NCBI GenBank assembly: GCA_963843835.1
Contig: CAWJMD010000003.1
Location: 310,001 to 374,000 of the forward strand
Length of the DNA stretch: 64,000 nt
DNA from: CAWJMD01 sp963843835
GTDB taxonomy: Bacteria > Actinomycetota > Actinomycetes > Actinomycetales > CAWJMD01
Direction of reading: 5' to 3'
Positions 23,022 through 31,592 of the stretch are shown here, piece by piece; the first letter of the stretch is position 1, and the number at the start of each line of letters is the position of its first letter. Position numbers and translations under genes: made by a program. The notes beneath the pieces were generated by a model. The model saw only the letters and a list, made by a program, of their open reading frames with translations, had not been told where the DNA came from and did not search any database.

Positions 23022-24305
23022 GCTCGGCGACGGCGACGGGGTCGCCGGAGGCAGGACCGCGCCGGTGCCGGTCAGGGCGCCGACCTCCTCGGAGACGAGC
23101 CGCACCACGAGGTCGTCGAGGGACATCTCCTCGTAGTCGGTCACGGTGATGTCGCTGTTCGCGCCGGTCGCGGCGCCCTGCGCGCCGTAGGAGAGGAAGA
23201 CGAAGCGGGACCCGGTGGCCGCCGCGAGCTGCCGGAACACCGCCTCCGCCTGGTCGTCGCTCTCGGACGAGGCGATCGGGAAGATCTTGAGCCCGCGCGA
23301 GACCGCGTCGGCCGCGCTCTGCGGGTAGGTCGTGGCGACCTGGCGTCCCACCTGTGGCGGGGCGTCCGCGATGAGGAACACCAGCTGCAGGGTGTCGGAC
23401 GGGTCGCCCCAGCCCGGCTCGGCCAGCGCCGCCGCCAGGCCCTCGTCGAGGGCCTCGGGATAGTCCCCACCGCCGTCGGCCCGCACCGCCGACAGGGCCT
23501 CCTGGAAGGCCGGCAGGTCGCCGGTCAGATCGTAGGTCGACGTCACGAAGTCGTCGCCCTCGTCGCGGTACCGCGTCATCCCGAAACGCGCCCGCGGAGA
23601 CCCCGGAAGGTCCTCGATGCGTTCGGCAACAGTGCTGATCGTCGCCTTCAGCTGGTCGATCTCGTCCCACATGGACCCGGTGGCGTCGATGAGGAAGTGC
23701 ACGTCGACGGCGACCGCCCCGTCGCGCCCGACTGCCGTGTCCACGACGAGGCGCGCCTGCCCACCCGGGGACGCCTCGACCGTCGAACCGCCGGCGCTGA
23801 ACTCCCACGACGTCGCCTCGGTGCCGTAGAGGCCCGGCCAGAACCTGGCCGTCCCGTCCGCGGTCGTGCGCAAGGTGGCGACCTGACCTCCGCCGGCCGA
23901 CACGGACACCACGGCGCCGGGGAGCGGCAGGTCGTCGGACCCGATGACGCTCACCAGCACCCGGCCCCTCGCGTCGAACGGCCTCGTGGCCACGCCCGAC
24001 TCCGCGAGCCGGTCGAGGTAGGTGAGGAAGCGCTCGTAGTCGGCGTTGTCGTCGACGCTCCCGGCCCGCAGGCCGCCCTGTTGCGCCACGCCGGGCGTTG
24101 CCCCGGCCGGCGGCGGCGCCTCGGCGCCTCCGGCAGCCGTGTCCGCGGGGGGCCCACCGACGGGCGGGGCACCGTCGAGCCGCTCCGGCTCGCCGGCCGG
24201 TCCCGCGCTGCCGGCGGCCACCTTCTCGGTGCCCTCGGTGCAGCCGCTGACCAGGAGGCCCGCCGCGACGGCGGCCACGAGCATGGTGGTCCTGAGGTGC
24301 CTCAT
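23004..24305 (-). CDS. VWA-domain lipoprotein
   Basis: 433 aa. A lipoprotein signal (AAVAAGLLVSGC, lipobox Cys22) is followed by a ~60-residue Gly/Pro/Ala linker. A beta-sandwich-like domain (about 115-190; FDARGRVLVSVIGSDDLPLP) may be an Ig/CarbopepD type. A VWA domain starts near 200 with MIDAS DATGS (207-211) and a later RYRDEGDDFVTSTYDLTGDL. Surface-anchored, probably metal-dependent protein binding; the ligand is unknown. The PPATPSPSPSTPPGQ tail is proline-rich. It stands alone. Confidence 0.85.
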   Translation of the reverse strand: MRHLRTTMLVAAVAAGLLVSGCTEGTEKVAAGSAGPAGEPERLDGAPPVGGPPADTAAGGAEAPPPAGATPGVAQQGGLRAGSVDDNADYERFLTYLDRLAESGVATRPFDARGRVLVSVIGSDDLPLPGAVVSVSAGGGQVATLRTTADGTARFWPGLYGTEATSWEFSAGGSTVEASPGGQARLVVDTAVGRDGAVAVDVHFLIDATGSMWDEIDQLKATISTVAERIEDLPGSPRARFGMTRYRDEGDDFVTSTYDLTGDLPAFQEALSAVRADGGGDYPEALDEGLAAALAEPGWGDPSDTLQLVFLIADAPPQVGRQVATTYPQSAADAVSRGLKIFPIASSESDDQAEAVFRQLAAATGSRFVFLSYGAQGAATGANSDITVTDYEEMSLDDLVVRLVSEEVGALTGTGAVLPPATPSPSPSTPPGQ

Positions 24306-24397
24306 CGCCTGTCCCTCCTACGGTGCCGATGACCGTGGGATGGGCGAGCGGGCCGCGAGGTTCCCTCGATACGAGGGCCGACCCGTTCGGCGCAGCG

Positions 24398-27300
24398 TCA
24401 GACGGAGCGGCGGTACTGCCCGCCCACCTCGAAGAACGCCTCGGTGATCTGCCCGAGCGAGCAGACCCGGGCGGCGTCCATCAGGACCTCGAACACGTTG
24501 CCGTCACCCGCCGCCGCAGCGCGGAGGTCGGCGAGCGCCCGCTGGGCCTCGTCGCGGTGCGCCTCGGTGAACTCGGCGAGGCGCGTGAGCTGCGACTGCT
24601 TCTCGGCCTCGGTGCCGCGGGCGAGCTCGATCTCGCGCGGCTCCTCGTCCGGGTGCGGGTTGAGGAACGTGTTGACCCCGACGATGGGCAGGGAGCCGTC
24701 GTGCTTGCGCTGCTCGTAGACCATCGACTCGTCCTGGATGCGGCCGCGCTGGTAGCCGGTCTCCATCGCGCCGAGCACCCCGCCACGCTCGGTGATGCGG
24801 TCGAACTCCGCGAGCACGGCCTCCTCGACCAGGTCGGTCAGCTCGTCCACGACGTACGAGCCCTGCAGCGGGTTCTCGTTCATGCCGAGACCCCACTCGC
24901 GGTTGATCACCATCTGGATCGCCAGCGCCCGGCGCACCGACGAGTCCGTCGGGGTGGTGACGGCCTCGTCGTAGGCGTTCGTGTGCAGGCTGTTGCAGTT
25001 GTCGTAGACCGCGCACAGGGCCTGCAGCGTCGTCCGGATGTCGTTGAAGTCCATCTCCTGCGCGTGCAGCGAACGACCCGACGTCTGCACGTGGTACTTG
25101 AGCTTCTGCGACCGGTCGTTCGCGCCGTACCGGTCCCGCATCGCGATGGCCCAGATCCGCCGGGCCACACGGCCGATCACCGTGTACTCGGCGTCCATGC
25201 CGTTGGAGAAGAAGAACGACAGGTGAGGCGCGAAGTCGTCGATGTCCATGCCACGCGCGAGGTACGACTCGACGTAGGTGAAGCCGTTCGCCAGGGTGAA
25301 GGCGAGCTGGCTGATGGGGTTCGCCCCGGCCTCGGCGATGTGGTACCCGGAGATCGACACCGAGTAGAAGTTGCGCACCTTCTGCTGGATGAACCACTCC
25401 TGGATGTCCGCCATCATCCGCAGGCTGAACTCGGTCGAGAAGATGCACGTGTTCTGGCCCTGGTCCTCCTTGAGGATGTCGGCCTGGACCGTGCCCCGCA
25501 CGCTCGCGAGCGTCGCGGCGCGCACCTGGGCCGCCTCCCCCGCGGACGGCTCGCGGCCCTCGCGCTCGGTGAACGTGGCGATCTCCGCGTCGATCGCCGC
25601 GTTGAGGAAGAAGGCCAGCAGCGTGGGTGCCGGGCCGTTGATCGTCATGGAGACCGACGTGCTCGGGGACGTCAGGTCGAAACCGTCGTACAGCACCTTC
25701 ATGTCGTCGAGGGTCGCGATCGAGACGCCAGAGGTGCCGACCTTGCCGTAGACGTCGGGGCGGGTGTCGGGGTCGCGGCCGTAGAGGGTCACGGAGTCGA
25801 AGGCGGTCGACAGTCGCTTGGCCTCGGTGTCCGACGAGAGGTACTTGAAGCGCCGGTTCGTGCGGAAGGCGTCGCCCTCACCGGCGAACATGCGTGCCGG
25901 GTCCTCGCCCTCACGCTTGAAAGCGAAAACCCCTGCGGTGTAGGGGAACGAGCCAGGCAGGTTCTCGGAACGCAGGTAGCGGAGCAGCTCGCCCTGGTCG
26001 GCGTGCCGCGGCAGTGCGACGCGCGGCACGGAGCTGCCCGACAGGGTCAGGCGTCGCAGGGTCGTGTGGATCTCGCGGTCTCGCACCGCGACTACGAGCT
26101 CGTCGCCGCTGTAGCTGCGCACCGTGTCGGGCCAGCGCTCCAGCAGCTCACGGCTGCTCGGGTCGACGGCCCGCTCGGCCGCGGCGAGCAGGTCGTCGAG
26201 CGTCCCGTGCTCGGCACCGGTCTCGTCCAGGGCCGACGCGGCCTCGCGCAGCGCGGCCGCGCGGCGGACTGCGGCGACCTGCTCTTCCGTGGTCCGGTGG
26301 TGGCCCCGCACTGCCTCGGAGATGTCGGAGAGGTAGCGCACCCGGGACGGCGGGATCACGGCGTGCGTCGTGGTGGAGACCTTCGTCCCGGCGGGGGCGA
26401 GGGCCCCCTCCCCGGTGACCAGGCCGTGCTGGGACAGCTCGCCGACGAGGAACTGGTAGAGCGCGGTGACGCCGTCGTCGTTGAAGGTGGCCGCACTCGT
26501 CCCGAAGACCGGCATGTCGTCGGGCGAGGAGCCGAACGCCTCGCGGTTGCGCACCATCTGGCGTGCGACGTCGCGGCGGGCGTCCTCGGCCCCTCGCCGC
26601 TCGAACTTGTTCACCGCGACGGCGTCCGCGAAGTCGAGCATGTCGATCTTCTCGAGCTGCGAGCTGGCGCCGTACTCCGGCGTCATCACGTACAGCGAGG
26701 TGTCGCAGAACGGGACGATGGCCGCGTCGCCCTGGCCGATCCCGGGAGTCTCGACCACGACGAGGTCGAACCCGGCCGCCTTCAGCACGGCGATCGACGC
26801 GTCCAGGTGCACGGGCAGCCCACCGGCGTGACCCCGCGTCGCCATCGAGCGGAAGTAGATCGAGGCCGCCCCCTCGCCGGTGATGGAGTTCATGCGGATC
26901 CGGTCGCCGAGCAGCGCGCCACCACCGCGTCGCCGTGTCGGGTCGACGGCGAGCACCGCGACGCGCACCTTGCCCGACTGGTCGAGCCGGAACCGGCGCA
27001 GCAGCTCGTCGGTCAGCGACGACTTGCCGGAGCCGCCCGTCCCGGTGATGCCGAGAACCGGCACCCGCCGTGTCGTGCTCGCCGCCTCCACCTGATCGCG
27101 CACGCCCTCGGGGAGCCGGCCCGCCTCGGTCATCGTCAGCGCGCGGGCGAGCGTGAGCCGGTCGCCCGTGAGCAGTCCGTCCCAGCTCGCCGGCGGGGTC
27201 TCGGCCAGGTCGACGTCGCAGTCCGCGATCATCGTGTTGACCATCGCTGCCAGGCCCAGCCTCTGACCGTCCTCGGGCGAGAAGATGCGCACGCCCCGCT

Positions 27301-27646
27301 CCCGCAGACCGGCGATCTCGGAGGGGACGATGACACCCCCGCCGCCGCCGTAGACCTTGACGTGACCCGCGCCGCGCTCGGCCAGCAGGTCGACGAGGTA
27401 GCCGAAGTACTCGGTGTGTCCGCCCTGGTAGCTGCTGACGGCGACGCCCTGCACGTCCTCGCTGATCGCCGCCTCGACGACCTCGTCGACGGACCGGTTG
27501 TGGCCGAGGTGCACGACCTCGGCACCCTGGCTCTGCAGGATCCGCCGCATGATGTTGATCGACGCGTCGTGCCCGTCGAAGAGGCTGGCGGCACTGACGA
27601 AGCGCACCGGGTGGGTGGGCACGTGCAACCTGGGCTGGGTGGCCAT
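24398..27646 (-). CDS. icmF: fused isobutyryl-CoA mutase (IcmF)
   Basis: 1082 aa. It interconverts isobutyryl-CoA and n-butyryl-CoA using adenosylcobalamin. Domain order: B12-binding (residues ~10-140) with the base-off motif DGHDAS (24-29); a MeaB-like G-protein chaperone with Walker A GITGTGGSGKSS (199-210), DPTRRRGGGALLGDR and VNKFERRG; then the mutase TIM barrel (~560-1080) with YGKVGTSGVSIATLDDMK and ISGYHIAEAGANPISQ. The full fusion distinguishes it from methylmalonyl-CoA mutase. It links valine degradation and branched-chain fatty-acid supply. Divergent from a MarR gene across an inverted repeat. Confidence 0.95.
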   Translation of the reverse strand: MATQPRLHVPTHPVRFVSAASLFDGHDASINIMRRILQSQGAEVVHLGHNRSVDEVVEAAISEDVQGVAVSSYQGGHTEYFGYLVDLLAERGAGHVKVYGGGGGVIVPSEIAGLRERGVRIFSPEDGQRLGLAAMVNTMIADCDVDLAETPPASWDGLLTGDRLTLARALTMTEAGRLPEGVRDQVEAASTTRRVPVLGITGTGGSGKSSLTDELLRRFRLDQSGKVRVAVLAVDPTRRRGGGALLGDRIRMNSITGEGAASIYFRSMATRGHAGGLPVHLDASIAVLKAAGFDLVVVETPGIGQGDAAIVPFCDTSLYVMTPEYGASSQLEKIDMLDFADAVAVNKFERRGAEDARRDVARQMVRNREAFGSSPDDMPVFGTSAATFNDDGVTALYQFLVGELSQHGLVTGEGALAPAGTKVSTTTHAVIPPSRVRYLSDISEAVRGHHRTTEEQVAAVRRAAALREAASALDETGAEHGTLDDLLAAAERAVDPSSRELLERWPDTVRSYSGDELVVAVRDREIHTTLRRLTLSGSSVPRVALPRHADQGELLRYLRSENLPGSFPYTAGVFAFKREGEDPARMFAGEGDAFRTNRRFKYLSSDTEAKRLSTAFDSVTLYGRDPDTRPDVYGKVGTSGVSIATLDDMKVLYDGFDLTSPSTSVSMTINGPAPTLLAFFLNAAIDAEIATFTEREGREPSAGEAAQVRAATLASVRGTVQADILKEDQGQNTCIFSTEFSLRMMADIQEWFIQQKVRNFYSVSISGYHIAEAGANPISQLAFTLANGFTYVESYLARGMDIDDFAPHLSFFFSNGMDAEYTVIGRVARRIWAIAMRDRYGANDRSQKLKYHVQTSGRSLHAQEMDFNDIRTTLQALCAVYDNCNSLHTNAYDEAVTTPTDSSVRRALAIQMVINREWGLGMNENPLQGSYVVDELTDLVEEAVLAEFDRITERGGVLGAMETGYQRGRIQDESMVYEQRKHDGSLPIVGVNTFLNPHPDEEPREIELARGTEAEKQSQLTRLAEFTEAHRDEAQRALADLRAAAAGDGNVFEVLMDAARVCSLGQITEAFFEVGGQYRRSV

Positions 27647-27676
27647 GGGTCGCTCCCTGTGGGGTCGCGAGGAATT

Positions 27677-27692
27677 ACTAGGAAGTCCTAGT
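27677..27692. promoter_or_regulatory. inverted-repeat operator between icmF and the MarR gene
   Basis: ACTAGGA-AG-TCCTAGT is a perfect 7-bp inverted repeat with a 2-bp centre, in an AT-richer patch of the 107-bp divergent intergenic region. On the minus strand TAGTAAT next to it could act as the icmF -10. It is probably the site of the adjacent MarR protein or of an acyl-CoA regulator. Prediction. Confidence 0.6.
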
Positions 27693-27753
27693 GAATCATC
27701 GGCCGCGTGCCGCTGTCACGTCGCCGGGAGGTCGGCGCCACTACGCTCTGGCC

Positions 27754-28266
27754 ATGTCACGGCTGCCCTTCGACCCCATCGACCGGGCGGCCGAGCTGTG
27801 GGAGCAGCACTTCGGGGATCCGGTGGACATGAAGGTGGTCACCTCCCTGATGCGGGTGCAGCAGATGCTGCTCACCCGGATCGACGCGCTGCTCAAGCCG
27901 TTCGGCGTGACCTTCGCGCGGTACGAGGTGCTGGTCCTGCTGACCTTCAGCCGCCGCGGGTCGCTGCCGCTGTCCAAGATCGGCGAGCGCCTGATGGTGC
28001 ACCCCACGTCGGTGACCAACGCGATCGACCGCCTCGAGGCCGGCGGGCTGGTCCGTCGGGTGCCGGACGCCGTCGACAGACGTCGCACCCTGGCCGAGAT
28101 CACCCCACGAGGACGCGACGTGGTGGCGACCGCCACGGGGAAGCTCCAGGCCGCGGGCTTCGGCCTCGACGACCTCGACCGTGAGGACGCCGCACACCTG
28201 TACGAACTACTCCGTTCGATGAGGCGGAGCGCCGGCGACTTCCCCGCCGAGCAGGTCGAGGCCTGA
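27754..28266 (+). CDS. MarR-family transcriptional regulator
   Basis: 170 aa from ATG 27754. Winged-helix MarR fold: RYEVLVLLTFSRRGSLPLSK leads into recognition helix HPTSVTNAIDRLEAGGLVRR and wing VPDAVDRRRTLAEITPRG. MarR proteins bind palindromes as dimers and release on ligand binding. The 7-bp inverted repeat 62 bp upstream and the divergent icmF gene make icmF its likely target, possibly sensing an acyl-CoA or phenolic compound. Ligand unknown. Confidence 0.9.
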   Translation: MSRLPFDPIDRAAELWEQHFGDPVDMKVVTSLMRVQQMLLTRIDALLKPFGVTFARYEVLVLLTFSRRGSLPLSKIGERLMVHPTSVTNAIDRLEAGGLVRRVPDAVDRRRTLAEITPRGRDVVATATGKLQAAGFGLDDLDREDAAHLYELLRSMRRSAGDFPAEQVEA

Positions 28267-28455
28267 GGCAGTCACGAGAACGGCCCACCCGACACCTAGG
28301 CCGAACGGGTGATGGCGAGGCGATTCGCGGGCCGAAAGGGCACCCGTCCGGACCTAGATGGCCCGGCGGCACGGGCGGAGCCTGGAAGGCGGTGCTGCGA
28401 CGGACGCCCGCAGCCCGCGGGCACCGTCTCGAGGTGATCGACGAAAGGCCCAACC

Positions 28456-28722
28456 ATGTCCCCCCACACCCGACGCACGTTCCTGCTCGCCGCCGGCGGC
28501 GGTGCCGCCGTCGCTGCCGTCGCCACCCGCGCCTCCCTCCCTGACCTCCCCGACACCGCGTCCCGGCCCTCAGCTGGCTCCGCGGCCATCACGGCCGACA
28601 ACCCCCTGGTCGCCTACGTACGTGACGTGAGGTCGGGTGAGATCGCCGTGATGGCAGGCGACCGCGAGGTCGTCTTCACCGACAAGGCCCTGGCCTCCCG
28701 GCTGGCTCGAGAGATCAGGTGA
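28456..28722 (+). CDS. small Tat-signal protein upstream of DUF4331
   Basis: 88 aa. The N terminus HTRRTFLLAAGGGAAVAAVA is a twin-arginine signal with RRTFL. The short mature part (about 50 residues; LVAYVRDVRSGEIAVMAGD) has no Cys or cofactor motif. It ends 6 bp before the DUF4331 gene, which itself lacks a signal peptide. A role as Tat escort for that protein is inferred from the pairing. Confidence 0.75.
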   Translation: MSPHTRRTFLLAAGGGAAVAAVATRASLPDLPDTASRPSAGSAAITADNPLVAYVRDVRSGEIAVMAGDREVVFTDKALASRLAREIR

Positions 28723-28728
28723 CCCGCC

Positions 28729-30087
28729 ATGTCCTCCCACCGCGAAGCTCCCGAGATCTCGAAGGACCCGGTCGCCGACAGCACCGACCTCTACGCCTTC
28801 GTCAGCCCTGACGAGCCCGATACCGTCACGCTGATCGCCAACTACATCCCGCTGCAGGCGCCTGCCGGCGGACCGAACTTCTTCGAGTTCGGTGACGACG
28901 TCCTGTACGAGATCCACATCTGCAGCTCCGGGGACGCGAAGCCCGACGTCACCTACGCCTTCCGCTTCACCACCACGGTGCTGAACCCCGACACGTTCCT
29001 CTACAACACGGGCCGGATCACGAGCCTGGACGACGAGAACTTCAACCGGCGCCAGGTCTACAGCGTGGGCCGGCGGGAGCGGGGGCGGCGGGAGCAGGTG
29101 CTGGCCCGCGGGCTGGCCTCCCCACCGTGCAACATCGGTCCGCGCTCGACCCCCGACTACCCGTCGCTGGCGATGGCGGCCGTGCACGACCTGCCGGGCG
29201 GGCGAACCGTCTTCGCCGGACAGCGTGCGGACGGGTTCTACGTCGACCTGGGGTCGGTGTTCGACCTGCTCGACCTGCGTCCCTTCTCCAACCTGCACCT
29301 CATCCCGACTCCCGGCCCCGAGGCGGGCGTGAACGCACTGGCGGGCGTCAACGTCCACACGATCGCCCTCAAGGTGCCGATCACCGACCTCACCCGGCAC
29401 CAGCGGCGGGGTCGGGACTACCAGGACAGCAGCTCGGTGATCGGTGTGTGGACGACCGCGAGCCGGCAGAAGTCGAGGATCTTCGACCGGCGCGACAACA
29501 GCTACCGCGGTCACGGCCCGTACCAACAGGTCTCGCGTCTCGGCAACCCCTTGTTCAACGAGGTGATCGTGCCGATGGGACGCAAGGACGAGTGGAACCA
29601 GACCCCTCCCCACCAGGACGTGGAGTACCTGGCCGACGTGCAGCGGCCCGAGGTGTCGTCGCTGCTCCCCGTGCTGTACCCGGGCGTGTTCCCGAACCTC
29701 GCGGCCCTGGGCGCCGATCGTGCCGACCTGGTGGCGATCCTGCTGACCGGCATCCCGGACGGGATCGTCCCCGGCTTCCAGAACTTCACGGGGAGCACCT
29801 ACGCCGATCTGCTGCGGCTCAACGTCACCATCCCGCCCTCGCCCGCTCCGAACGACCTCGGCGTCGTCGGCGGTGACCTCGCGGGGTTCCCCAACGGGCG
29901 GCGCGTCGCAGACAACGTGTTCGTGATCGAGCTGAGGGCCCTGGCGGGAGCGACGTACCCCCTGGTGGCTCCGACCTACACACCGGACGGCGCGGTCTCG
30001 GTCGTCACCGACGAAGCCCCGAAGCCGGCCTACCTCGACGAGTTCCCCTATCTGGGGCACCCCTACAGCGGCTACGACGTGCCGTAG
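28729..30087 (+). CDS. DUF4331-domain protein
   Basis: 452 aa. It begins MSSHREAPEISKDPVADSTD, which is the usual start of the mature DUF4331 domain; many family members carry a signal peptide in front of this motif and this one does not. Other family segments are DLYAFVSPDEPDTVTLIANY and the C-terminal LDEFPYLGHPYSGYDVP. Function of the family is unknown. The upstream Tat-signal gene suggests export in trans. Its TAG shares a base with the GTG of the next gene. Confidence 0.85.
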   Translation: MSSHREAPEISKDPVADSTDLYAFVSPDEPDTVTLIANYIPLQAPAGGPNFFEFGDDVLYEIHICSSGDAKPDVTYAFRFTTTVLNPDTFLYNTGRITSLDDENFNRRQVYSVGRRERGRREQVLARGLASPPCNIGPRSTPDYPSLAMAAVHDLPGGRTVFAGQRADGFYVDLGSVFDLLDLRPFSNLHLIPTPGPEAGVNALAGVNVHTIALKVPITDLTRHQRRGRDYQDSSSVIGVWTTASRQKSRIFDRRDNSYRGHGPYQQVSRLGNPLFNEVIVPMGRKDEWNQTPPHQDVEYLADVQRPEVSSLLPVLYPGVFPNLAALGADRADLVAILLTGIPDGIVPGFQNFTGSTYADLLRLNVTIPPSPAPNDLGVVGGDLAGFPNGRRVADNVFVIELRALAGATYPLVAPTYTPDGAVSVVTDEAPKPAYLDEFPYLGHPYSGYDVP

Positions 30088-30416
30088 TGGGTCAGGACCA
30101 CCGCCACGGCGGAGGGCAGGGCCCGGTCGTGCTCGACATCGGGGACGGCCGAGGTGCCCTGGTCCTGCACACGCCCGCCGACATGGTCGGCCTCGAGATC
30201 GAGATCAGTCCCGCGGACGACGACACGGCGCGGTCCCACGTCGCCGTCCTGCCCCGTCCCGCTGGAGGATCGGTCCGCCACGCCGCCGTGTACCCCTCCC
30301 TCCCCCGTGGCACCTACCGGCTCTGGCGCCCCGAGGGCGGGCCGACCCCCTGCGTCGAGGTCCGTGACGGAGCGGTCACGGACGTCCGGTGGGACGACCT
30401 GGCCGCGGACGCCTGA
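30087..30416 (+). CDS. hypothetical protein coupled to DUF4331
   Basis: 109 aa; GTG 30087 overlaps the DUF4331 TAG by one base. The segments VVLDIGDGRGALVLHTPADM, LEIEISPADDDTARSHVAVL and HAAVYPSLPRGTYRLW suggest a small all-beta fold, like an Ig-like or phospholipase-accessory domain. I recall similar proteins in actinobacteria without assigned function. No signal peptide. Coupling implies the same process as DUF4331. Confidence 0.7.
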   Translation: MGQDHRHGGGQGPVVLDIGDGRGALVLHTPADMVGLEIEISPADDDTARSHVAVLPRPAGGSVRHAAVYPSLPRGTYRLWRPEGGPTPCVEVRDGAVTDVRWDDLAADA

Positions 30417-30460
30417 GCGCGCACCCGTCCCTCCGAGCGCAGCCGCACTAGGCTCTCCGG

Positions 30461-30895
30461 ATGGCTGACGACGAGCTGATGCGGTTGCTGGGGTCGCGCC
30501 GCCACGGCGTCCTCACCACGCTGAAGCGGGATGGACGGCCGCAGCTGTCGGTGGTCGGCCACCTGCTCGACACCGGCAGCCGCACGCTCCTCATCTCCGT
30601 GACCGACGACAGGGCCAAGACGCGCAACCTGCGCCGGGACCCGCGGGCCAGCTTCATGGTCACCGCCGCCGACGGAGGCGCGTACGTGGTCGCGGAGGGC
30701 ACGGCCGAGCTGGGTGCTGTGACGACGGACCCGAGCGACGCCGCCGGCGACGACCTCGTGGACCTCTACCGCGCGCTGGCCGGCGAGCACCCGGACTGGG
30801 ACGAGTTCCGCCGGGCCATGGTCGACGAGCACCGCCTCGTCCTGCGCATCCCGATCGAGCGCGTCTACGGGTTCGCGGGCTGGGGCCGGGGCTGA
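30461..30895 (+). CDS. PPOX-class F420-dependent oxidoreductase
   Basis: 144 aa, the usual size of single-domain split-barrel PPOX enzymes. HGVLTTLKRDGRPQLSVVGH and SVTDDRAKTRNLRRDPRASF are the family's cofactor-binding strands; the protein ends with VYGFAGWGRG. Such proteins bind F420 or FMN and reduce small substrates. The substrate is unknown. It ends 2 bp before the TetR gene and may be co-transcribed with it. Confidence 0.88.
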   Translation: MADDELMRLLGSRRHGVLTTLKRDGRPQLSVVGHLLDTGSRTLLISVTDDRAKTRNLRRDPRASFMVTAADGGAYVVAEGTAELGAVTTDPSDAAGDDLVDLYRALAGEHPDWDEFRRAMVDEHRLVLRIPIERVYGFAGWGRG

Positions 30896-30897
30896 CG

Positions 30898-31524
30898 GTG
30901 CCGAGGACCGAGGCGCCGCGCCGGCGGTACGACAGCGAGGCGCTGCTCGGCGTCGCCGTCACGGTGTTCACCGAGCGCGGGTACGACGGCACCAGCATGG
31001 GTGACCTCGCCGCCATCGCCGGGCTGTCCAAGTCGTCGCTGTACCACCACGTCGACTCCAAGGAGCAGCTGCTGCGGATGGCGCTGGACCGCGCGCTGGA
31101 CCCGCTCTTCGCGGTGCTGGACGAGCCGGGCGCGACCGACGGGCCGGCGATCGAGCGGCTCCAGCACGTGGTGCGCCGCACCGTGGGCGTGCTGACCCGG
31201 CAGCTCCCGTACGTGACCCTGCTGCTGCGGGTGCGCGGCAACACCGAGACCGAGCGGTGGGCGCTGCATCGCCGCCGTGAGTTCGACCAGCGAGTGGCCG
31301 CCCTGATGGCGCAGGCGGCACGGGAGGGCCACGTCCGCGACGACATCGACCCCGGCCTGGCGACCCGCCTGCTGTTCGGCATGGTCAACTCCGTGATCGA
31401 GTGGTACCGGCCCCCGCCACCACCCGGGACCCCCCGTACCCGGGCCGACCCGCTGGGCATCGGCGCCGACGACCTCGCCGATGCCGTGCTGCTGATGACG
31501 TTCGGTCACCTGCGGGTGGGTTGA
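30898..31524 (+). CDS. paaR: TetR-family regulator PaaR of the phenylacetate genes
   Basis: 208 aa from GTG 30898. The HTH is TSMGDLAAIAGLSKSSLYHHV, followed by the SKEQLL linker and an all-helical C domain ending FGMVNSVIEWYRPPPP. Immediately downstream are a perfect 20-bp palindrome and paaABCDE, so it is probably the phenylacetyl-CoA-responsive repressor of that operon. The name rests on context and TetR membership. Confidence 0.82.
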   Translation: MPRTEAPRRRYDSEALLGVAVTVFTERGYDGTSMGDLAAIAGLSKSSLYHHVDSKEQLLRMALDRALDPLFAVLDEPGATDGPAIERLQHVVRRTVGVLTRQLPYVTLLLRVRGNTETERWALHRRREFDQRVAALMAQAAREGHVRDDIDPGLATRLLFGMVNSVIEWYRPPPPPGTPRTRADPLGIGADDLADAVLLMTFGHLRVG

Positions 31525-31572
31525 CCGGCTCGCGGACCTCGTCCACAATGGAAACCGACCGATCGGTCGGTT
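31521..31572 (+). promoter_or_regulatory. paa promoter with perfect 20-bp TetR operator
   Basis: TTGACC (31521-31526), a 17-bp spacer, then CACAAT (31544-31549) form a plausible -35/-10. Directly downstream AACCGACCGATCGGTCGGTT (31553-31572) is a perfect 20-bp palindrome that would cover the transcription start. Binding by the PaaR-like protein is inferred from adjacency. The paaA ATG is at 31593. Confidence 0.75.
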
Positions 31573-31592
31573 ATAGCCCCGGGAGGCTCCCG

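Noticed and set aside
24323..27691. 1122-codon frame antisense to icmF
   Set aside because: The IcmF frame has every catalytic motif; the antisense frame is a GC-codon artefact.
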